48,792 bases of DNA. It comes from Shimia sp. R9_2. GTDB taxonomy: Bacteria > Pseudomonadota > Alphaproteobacteria > Rhodobacterales > Rhodobacteraceae. The stretch is taken from assembly GCF_017743735.1 (NCBI RefSeq), contig NZ_JAGHRO010000013.1:1-48792 (forward strand), read 5' to 3'. Shown piece after piece: positions 43,122-48,792 of this stretch. The notes beneath the pieces are model-generated. The model worked only from the letters and a program-made list of their open reading frames with translations. It did no database searches and was not told the DNA's origin. Every line of letters starts with the position of its first letter. Within the stretch, counting starts at the first letter, position 1. The position numbers and the translations under genes are program-made.

Positions 43122-44840
43122 TTAGACGATCTCGCCTTCAAGCCCTTCGGTGGAGAGCCCCTCAAGCCTTGGCATGAGGCTCAGAAGCTCCTGCGTGTAG
43201 GCCTGCTTTGGGCTGGCAAAGAGGGTTTCGGTGTCAGCCACCTCAACCATCTGCCCCTGACGCATCACGCCCACACGGTCACACATCTGACGCACCACCG
43301 GCAGGTCGTGGCTGATGAAGAGCATGGTCAGGCCCAGATGCTCTTGAAGATCCTTGAGGATGTTCAGAATCTGCGCCTGAATGGAGACATCGAGCGCCGA
43401 GGTCGGCTCGTCACAGATCAGGAAGCGTGGCTGGGTAGCCAGCGCACGCGCAATCGAAATCCGCTGGCGCTGACCGCCGGAGAACTCATGCGGGTATTTG
43501 CGCCCCGCCTCAGAGCCAAGCCCGACACGCTCCAGCAGCTCATCCACGCGGTGCTGAATGGCGTCGCCTTCCAGCAGCTTGTGGTGACGCACCGGCTCCG
43601 CAATGATCTCATCCACCCGCATGCGCGGGTTGAGGCTTGAGAAGGGATCCTGAAAGATCATCTGGATCTGACGGCGATAGCTCTCCAGATCCTTGGCGGT
43701 CTTGAGGCTGGTGACCTCCTGATCGTCAAAGAAGATCTTGCCGCCATTGGTCTGATAGAGCGTGGCAATCATCCGCGCGACGGTGGATTTGCCCGAGCCG
43801 CTTTCGCCCACGATGCCAAAGACCTCCCCTTCGCGGATGTCAAAGCTGACCTTGTCCACGGCGGTGAAGTATTTGCGACGAGATGGGATGATCGACCCGC
43901 TTTGCAGGAAGGTCTTGGTCAGCCCTTCGACCTTCAGCAGCGTGCCGGATTTGGTCGGCTCCGGGCGCTTCCAGTTGCGCGCCAGATCTTCGATCTCAAA
44001 GGTGATCTGACGGCCCCCGTACGAGAGCTGCGGGAAGCGATGCACCTTGAGTGTCGGGCGTGGCACGGCGGCAATGAGCGACTTGGTGTACGCATGCTGG
44101 GGCGCACCCAGCACCTGCTCGGTGGTGCCGCTTTCCACAACCTCACCCTGATACATCACGGTCACCTTGTCGGTGGTGTCCGCGATCACACCCATGTCGT
44201 GGGTGATCAGAATCACGCCGGTTTGACGTTCCCGCGCGAGTTCCTTGATCAGCTCAAGGATCTGCGCCTGAATGGAAACGTCGAGCGCCGTGGTCGGCTC
44301 ATCCGCGATGATCACATCCGGCTCTGAACACAGTGCAAGCGCAATCACCACCCGCTGGCGCATGCCGCCGGAGAACTGGTGCGGATATTGATTGATGCGC
44401 TCGCTCGGGTTGGGGATGCCCACCCGATCCAAGAGCTCAATCGCACGCGCCTTGCTGTCGGCGTCGGAAAGCTTGAGGTGGAACTGGATGGTTTCCACCA
44501 ATTGCTGGCCAACGGTCAGAAGCGGGTTCAGCGAGGTCAGCGGATCCTGGAAGATCATGGAGATCTTGGCCCCGCGCAGCGCACGCATGCCTTCGGCATC
44601 CCGCCCGCTGATCGCTTCCCCTTTGAAGCTGACCGTGCCGCCCGCGATATGACCGGGACGTTCCAGCAGGCCCATCACAGCCGCACCGATGGTGGATTTA
44701 CCAGCACCGGATTCGCCCACAAGACCGTGGATTTCGCCGGGCTCCACCGCGAGATTGGCTTTGTTTACCGCCACAAAAAGCTTGCGGCGGGTCGGGAAGT
44801 GGACCGACAGGCCCTCGATATCTAGAAGTGTCTCGCTCAT
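43122..44840 (-). CDS. Peptide ABC importer, double ATPase subunit
   Basis: A 572-residue fusion of two DppD/DppF-type ATPases (as in GsiA). The first has Walker [10 protein letters not shown], signature FSGGMRQRV and Walker [13 protein letters not shown]; the second has [18 protein letters not shown] and [12 protein letters not shown]. Both sites look active. It energises import through the two permeases upstream. The ATG at 44840 shares its A with the stop of the upstream permease (TGATG), with GAGG ahead of it. Last gene of the operon, ended by a clear terminator. Confidence 0.93.
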   Translation of the reverse strand: MSETLLDIEGLSVHFPTRRKLFVAVNKANLAVEPGEIHGLVGESGAGKSTIGAAVMGLLERPGHIAGGTVSFKGEAISGRDAEGMRALRGAKISMIFQDPLTSLNPLLTVGQQLVETIQFHLKLSDADSKARAIELLDRVGIPNPSERINQYPHQFSGGMRQRVVIALALCSEPDVIIADEPTTALDVSIQAQILELIKELARERQTGVILITHDMGVIADTTDKVTVMYQGEVVESGTTEQVLGAPQHAYTKSLIAAVPRPTLKVHRFPQLSYGGRQITFEIEDLARNWKRPEPTKSGTLLKVEGLTKTFLQSGSIIPSRRKYFTAVDKVSFDIREGEVFGIVGESGSGKSTVARMIATLYQTNGGKIFFDDQEVTSLKTAKDLESYRRQIQMIFQDPFSSLNPRMRVDEIIAEPVRHHKLLEGDAIQHRVDELLERVGLGSEAGRKYPHEFSGGQRQRISIARALATQPRFLICDEPTSALDVSIQAQILNILKDLQEHLGLTMLFISHDLPVVRQMCDRVGVMRQGQMVEVADTETLFASPKQAYTQELLSLMPRLEGLSTEGLEGEIV

Positions 44841-45781
44841 CACTGCAGCCTCGGGTTCAATGCATCACGCAGCCAGTCGCCCAGCAGGTTTACAGACAGC
44901 GCCAGCGCCAGAAGCGTGGCGGAGGGGAAGAGGATGATCCACCATTCGCCGGAGAACAGGAACTGTTGCCCGATGCGGATCAGCGTACCCAGCGACGGTT
45001 GGGTCGGCGGTGCGCCCACCCCCAGGAACGACAGCGTCGCTTCTGCGATGATGGCCAATGCCAGAGAGATGGTTGCGATCACCAACACAGGAGACAGCAC
45101 GTTTGGCAGGATGTGACGCAGCATGATGATGCCACGGCCCCGGCCAATCATACGTGCGGCCTGCACATATTCCTTGTCTTTCTCCACCAGCGTTGCGCCG
45201 CGCACAACACGGGCAAACTGCACCCAATCTGACAGGCCAATCGCGAGGATCAGCACCCAGATCGCCATCGTGTCCTGATGCTCAATCGGAGTAATGCCCT
45301 TGGCGATGCCAAAGATCAGCATAGCCACCAGAATGGCGGGGAAAGTGAGCTGCACGTCAGCGGCGCGCATGATGATGGTTTCCACCCAGCCGCCAACATA
45401 GCCGGCAATCAGCCCCAGCGTGATGCCCAGCACCATGGCAAAGAGCACAGCAGAGAAGCCCACAAACAGCGAAATCCGCATGCCGTAGAGGATGGTTGAG
45501 AACACATCGCGGCCCTGATCGTCGGTGCCCAACCAGAAGGTGTCCCCGGTGAAATCATTGGGCGCCATCGGCGCGGTGAAACCGTTCATCAGATCCAGCG
45601 AGGCCGGATCAAACGGGTCATAAGGCGCAATCAGCGGGGCAAAGATGGCGCTCAGCACCAAGAGCAGCACCACAAGGAAAGACACCACAGCCACCGGCGA
45701 GCGGCGGAAGTTGTAAGCGAAGTCGCTGTCCCAGGCTTTGGCCAGACGGGACTGCGGCGCGGTTGAGGTTTGGTCAGACAT
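44840..45781 (-). CDS. Peptide ABC importer permease, DppC-type
   Basis: A 313-residue inner-membrane permease with an N-terminal OppC-type helix (RRSPVAVVSFLVVLLLVLSA) and five further segments. The coupling-helix motif is EKDKEYVQAARMIGRGRGIIMLRHILPN, which contacts the ATPase. The FLGTDDQGRDVFSTILYGMRISL stretch is typical of DppC/GsiD. Its start overlaps the DppB stop as TGATG. Substrate is a peptide or similar oligomer. Confidence 0.93.
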   Translation of the reverse strand: MSDQTSTAPQSRLAKAWDSDFAYNFRRSPVAVVSFLVVLLLVLSAIFAPLIAPYDPFDPASLDLMNGFTAPMAPNDFTGDTFWLGTDDQGRDVFSTILYGMRISLFVGFSAVLFAMVLGITLGLIAGYVGGWVETIIMRAADVQLTFPAILVAMLIFGIAKGITPIEHQDTMAIWVLILAIGLSDWVQFARVVRGATLVEKDKEYVQAARMIGRGRGIIMLRHILPNVLSPVLVIATISLALAIIAEATLSFLGVGAPPTQPSLGTLIRIGQQFLFSGEWWIILFPSATLLALALSVNLLGDWLRDALNPRLQ

Positions 45782-46761
45782 CAGTGCGCCCCCTTACCAT
45801 CCGTGCGCAGGCGCGGATCAATTGCAAAATAAAGAAGGTCAACGATCAGGTTGATGGCCACAAACATCACCGAGATCAGCATGAGGTAGGCCGCCATCAC
45901 AGGGATGTCGACAAACTGGATCGCGTTGATGAACAGCAGGCCAACACCGGGCCACTGGAAGACCGTTTCGGTGATGATCGCAAAGGCGATGATCGAGCCA
46001 AGCTGCAGACCTGTGACGGTGATCACCGGCACCAGCGTGTTTTTCAGCGCATGGCGGAAATTCACCGTGCGGGCCTTAAGCCCACGGGCACGGGCAAAGC
46101 GCACATAGTCCTGACGCAGCACCTCAAGCATCTCAGAGCGCACCAGACGCATGATCAGCGTCATCTGGTAAAGCCCCAGCGTGATCGCGGGCAGAATGAT
46201 GGCTTTCAGGCCTGTGGCGGTCAAAAGGCCGGTGCTCCACAACCCTATCTTCACCACATCCCCACGCCCGAAGGACGGCAGCCAGCCGAGCTCCACCGAG
46301 AACAGATAGATCAGCAGAATACCGATCAAGAAGGTGGGCAGAGAAACCCCGATCAGCGAGACCGACATGATCGCATTGGCCATGAACCCGTCGCGCCGGA
46401 TGGCGGTGAACACGCCCAACCCAATGCCGATGGAGATCGCCAGAAAGCCGCTCACAGCCGCCAGCTCCAGCGTGGCAGGCGCGCGCTCCAACAGGATCTC
46501 CCCCACCGGACGGCCCTGACGATAGCTCACGCCAAAATCGCCCTGCACGGCCCCTTCGAGGAATTTGTAATATTGCACGGGGAATGGCTCATCCAACCCC
46601 AGTTCCGCCCGCAGGCGGGAGATGTCGGCGTCCGTGCGTTCCTGACCCAGCATGTTGTCGATGGGATCACCGACAAATCGGAACATGCTGAAAGCAACAA
46701 GCCCCACGATCAGAAGCACAAGCGCGGACTGTAACACTCGTTTAATGACATACGTCAGCAT
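45781..46761 (-). CDS. Peptide ABC importer permease, DppB-type
   Basis: A 326-residue permease with six membrane segments. The N-terminus (MLTYVIKRVLQSALVLLIVG) and the coupling motif EVLRQDYVRFARARGLKARTVNFRHALKN are typical of DppB/GsiC. The start at 46761 has AAGGGA about eight bases upstream; a GTG one codon earlier is possible. It follows the binding-protein gene after a hairpin-bearing spacer. Confidence 0.93.
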   Translation of the reverse strand: MLTYVIKRVLQSALVLLIVGLVAFSMFRFVGDPIDNMLGQERTDADISRLRAELGLDEPFPVQYYKFLEGAVQGDFGVSYRQGRPVGEILLERAPATLELAAVSGFLAISIGIGLGVFTAIRRDGFMANAIMSVSLIGVSLPTFLIGILLIYLFSVELGWLPSFGRGDVVKIGLWSTGLLTATGLKAIILPAITLGLYQMTLIMRLVRSEMLEVLRQDYVRFARARGLKARTVNFRHALKNTLVPVITVTGLQLGSIIAFAIITETVFQWPGVGLLFINAIQFVDIPVMAAYLMLISVMFVAINLIVDLLYFAIDPRLRTDGKGAH

Positions 46762-46825
46762 CACTGCGTCCCTTTGTTTTTATGGGGGTTCCTTGCGCCC
46801 TTCTTCAGATGGGGTCAAGCAGAGC

Positions 46826-46861
46826 AAATGAGGCGTCGGAGTGTTGCCCGACGCCTCATTT
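46826..46861 (-). terminator. Intra-operon hairpin between binding protein and permease genes
   Basis: A perfect 14-bp stem (AAATGAGGCGTCGG with CCGACGCCTCATTT) around an eight-base loop. On the minus strand it lacks a clear T-run. Such hairpins after the binding-protein gene usually protect its mRNA or cut downstream expression, giving more binding protein than permease. Confidence 0.7.
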
Positions 46862-46871
46862 TTCAGCAGTT

Positions 46872-48437
46872 TTATTGCACGTTTACCCAGCGCAGAATAA
46901 AGAAGTTATCCGGCCGTTGGGTCAGCGTGACGTTGTCGCCTGCGCCCCAAACCAGAGGTTGCACATACATCGGCACATAGGCGGTTTCATCCTGCAGAAT
47001 CTTGGCTGATTCATCGAGCATCATCTGGCGTTTGCCGTCATCAATCTCCGATTGGATCATCGGCAGAAGCTCATCAATGCGGGCATTGGAGTAGCCGCCG
47101 AAGTTCCAGCTGCCGAGCTTCTTCTCCGCATTTGGCGTGGAGGCCAGGAAGCGGATCGGGTGCTCTGCGTCAAAGGTGCCCGGGGACCAGCCCAGCAGGT
47201 ACATGTCAAAGTTATCGGCGCGCAGCTCCGGCCAGTAGTTCTGCACCGGCATGGCGTCAAGTTGCGCCGTCACGCCAACTTTGGCCAGCATCGAGGTCAC
47301 CGCCTGACAGACCGCCTCATCGTTCAGATAGCGGTTGTTGGGGCATTTCAGGCCAAACTCAAAGCCGTCTGCATAGCCGGCTTCCGCGAGCAGCGCCTTG
47401 GCACCGTCCACGTCAAAGGCCGGACGTTCCGAGTTGGCGCCGGAGAAGCCGCGCATGGCCGGGCTCACCAACTGGCTGGCAGGCTCGGCATTGCCGCGCA
47501 TGATGGTTTGCAGGATCGCGTCCACATTCACCGCCTTGGCCACGGCTTCGCGCACGCGCGCATCTTTGAACGGGTTAGGCTTGCCCGCATCCGCACCGTA
47601 TTTCAGCTCGTCCGCATCCTGCGCAAAGCCCAGCATGATCACGCGGGCTTCGATGCCCTGAATGATCTGAACGCCGTCCTGGCCCTGCAGACGCGCGGCG
47701 TCTTGGATTGGCACAGGGTTGATCATGTCGACCTCGCCAGACAGCAGCGCAGCCACAGCGGTGGCGGCGTTCTGGATCGGGGTGAATTCCGCTTTGGTGA
47801 TGTTGTGGGTGGCTTCGTCCCACCAGCCGTCATGCGGCGCCAGCTCGGTGCGCAGACCGGGCTCACGCGCGGTGACCTTGAAGGCCCCGGTGCCATTGGC
47901 GTTGAGCGTGGCGTAGTTGCCGTTTTCCTTATCAGGCAGCGCGGCGCTGTTGGCCTCCGCCCAGCCTTTGTCCATGATCATCCAGTTGGCGATGCTGTCC
48001 GGGAAGATCGGATTGGGCGCGCTGGTGAGGATGTCGACGGTGTAGTCATCCACCACTTTGACTTCGGACACCGGTGCAAACCAGCTGCGGGTGTCAGACG
48101 CCTCATTGGAGGCGCGCTGATAGGAGAACAGCACATCCTCAGCGTCAAAGCTTGCACCATCATGGAAGGTCACCCCTTCACGCAGATGGAAGCGCCAGCC
48201 TGCGCCCTCGCCAATCGGCTCCCAGCTGGTGGCCAGCGCAGGTTGCACGGACATATCTTTGTCGCGTCGCACTAGCCCTTCATAAACGTTGTTCAGAAAG
48301 CCCAGAACCGGCGCGGAGTTCACCGCATGCGGGTCCATGGTCTGCGGGTCGGTTGTGCCCGCCCATTTAAAAGTCTCGGCCATAGCAGGCGCAGCGCAGA
48401 CCGCCGCAGCCAAAGCCGCTGAAAAGACGCGTTTCAT
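46872..48437 (-). CDS. Peptide ABC importer substrate-binding protein
   Basis: A 521-residue periplasmic family-5 binding protein. Residues 1-20 are a signal peptide ending APAMA. Family landmarks are DPQTMDPHAVNSAPVLGFLNNVYEGLV, WRFHLREGVTFHDGASFDAEDV and DARVREAVAKAVNVDAIL. It captures the peptide-like ligand and delivers it to the permeases. The start at 48437 has AGGGGA about seven bases upstream; the open frame 19 codons further is rejected because the signal peptide would not be terminal. First gene of the four-gene operon. Confidence 0.93.
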   Translation of the reverse strand: MKRVFSAALAAAVCAAPAMAETFKWAGTTDPQTMDPHAVNSAPVLGFLNNVYEGLVRRDKDMSVQPALATSWEPIGEGAGWRFHLREGVTFHDGASFDAEDVLFSYQRASNEASDTRSWFAPVSEVKVVDDYTVDILTSAPNPIFPDSIANWMIMDKGWAEANSAALPDKENGNYATLNANGTGAFKVTAREPGLRTELAPHDGWWDEATHNITKAEFTPIQNAATAVAALLSGEVDMINPVPIQDAARLQGQDGVQIIQGIEARVIMLGFAQDADELKYGADAGKPNPFKDARVREAVAKAVNVDAILQTIMRGNAEPASQLVSPAMRGFSGANSERPAFDVDGAKALLAEAGYADGFEFGLKCPNNRYLNDEAVCQAVTSMLAKVGVTAQLDAMPVQNYWPELRADNFDMYLLGWSPGTFDAEHPIRFLASTPNAEKKLGSWNFGGYSNARIDELLPMIQSEIDDGKRQMMLDESAKILQDETAYVPMYVQPLVWGAGDNVTLTQRPDNFFILRWVNVQ

Positions 48438-48626
48438 AATAGTCCCCTGTTTTTCCTCTCGCCTTACACCAGCGAGCCTGTTTGGAAGTCTCACCCCAGA
48501 GGGGGGGTGAAAGCAAGAGGGCAGCGAAATTTATGAACTTGTTAAATCGAGAAAAACCCGCAATCCGCGCAGGCGCGCAAACAGGAGGCAGCGGGCAAAA
48601 TCAGGCCGGTCATGCACGCGCCAAAG

Positions 48627-48655
48627 CAAAAGGGGGCGCCAAATGGCACCCCCTT
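48627..48655 (-). terminator. Terminator downstream of tuf
   Basis: On the minus strand AAGGGGGTGCC pairs with GGCGCCCCCTT around ATTT, with one G-T pair, then runs into TTTTG. It lies about 25 bases after the tuf stop. Confidence 0.88.
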
Positions 48656-48680
48656 CCGTGTCAAAAATCAGAAGGTCTGA

Positions 48681-48792
48681 TTATTCGACGATTTTGGACA
48701 CAACACCGGAACCAACGGTGCGGCCGCCTTCACGGATCGCGAAGCGCAGGCCGGCTTCCATTGCGATCGGTGCGATCAGCTCAACGTTGAAC
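48681..48792 (-). CDS. tuf: Elongation factor Tu, 3' end (partial)
   Basis: The last 36 codons of an EF-Tu gene, cut by the window edge. The frame gives [20 protein letters not shown], then [16 protein letters not shown] and TAA. This is the C-terminal beta-barrel end of EF-Tu, which carries aminoacyl-tRNA to the ribosome. A terminator follows. Confidence 0.95.
   Translation of the reverse strand, partial: FNVELIAPIAMEAGLRFAIREGGRTVGSGVVSKIVE

Overview
This 48.8 kb window looks like chromosomal DNA of a Roseobacter-group alphaproteobacterium (Rhodobacteraceae). The grounds are high-GC, densely packed genes, a direct-repeat LexA box of the alphaproteobacterial type (GTTC-N7-GTTC), clustered GANTC methylation sites, and the run hom, glpX, recJ, tRNA-Glu. 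This placement is inferred from content; no database search was possible.

Layout. 1-1241: an AT-richer left edge with a DnaA-box-like pair, four GANTC sites at helical spacing and an Mrr-type restriction endonuclease. 1372-4335: an SHMT-family PLP enzyme divergent from its LysR regulator, then a lone ImuA-like SOS protein behind a clear LexA box. 4378-8143: a very large ABC-exporter-like protein with degenerate ATPase motifs, a C-terminal cyclic-nucleotide-binding domain and probably a non-AUG (ATA) start, next to a DUF3307 membrane protein. 8263-10554: a translationally coupled ACP, ketosynthase and MaoC dehydratase set. 10555-16602: a 1.1 kb stretch without genes and two AT-richer unknown membrane-anchored proteins on either side of lepA. 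16603-21453: a repeat-rich spacer, a cytochrome c, a PQQ-type sugar dehydrogenase, a secreted unknown protein and a class III cyclase with a helical-repeat tail.

21517-25968 is a complete arsenic operon, arsR-arsC-acr3-gapdh-arsJ, read on the minus strand. It covers arsenate reduction with arsenite efflux, and formation and export of 1-arseno-3-phosphoglycerate. 26056-28461 holds an Lrp regulator divergent from a class V aminotransferase, plus a thioesterase. 28649-35031 is a minus-strand group of acyl-CoA and detoxification enzymes (SDR, APH-type kinase, histidine phosphatase, nitronate monooxygenase, alpha/beta hydrolase, acyl-CoA ligase). 35249-37320: pirin, a TetR regulator with a palindromic operator, and a small lipoprotein.

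37420-42014 is housekeeping: homoserine dehydrogenase, class II fructose-bisphosphatase, RecJ and two identical tRNA-Glu genes. 42526-48437: TrmO, then a four-gene peptide ABC importer read on the minus strand from the binding protein through two permeases to a double ATPase. The right edge cuts the 3' end of an EF-Tu gene.

No clear-cut new multi-gene system stands out. The best candidates for something undescribed are the pseudo-ATPase ABC protein with its ATA start, the ACP/KS/MaoC trio, the two orphan membrane-anchored proteins flanking lepA, and a small sequence element recurring just after four stop codons.
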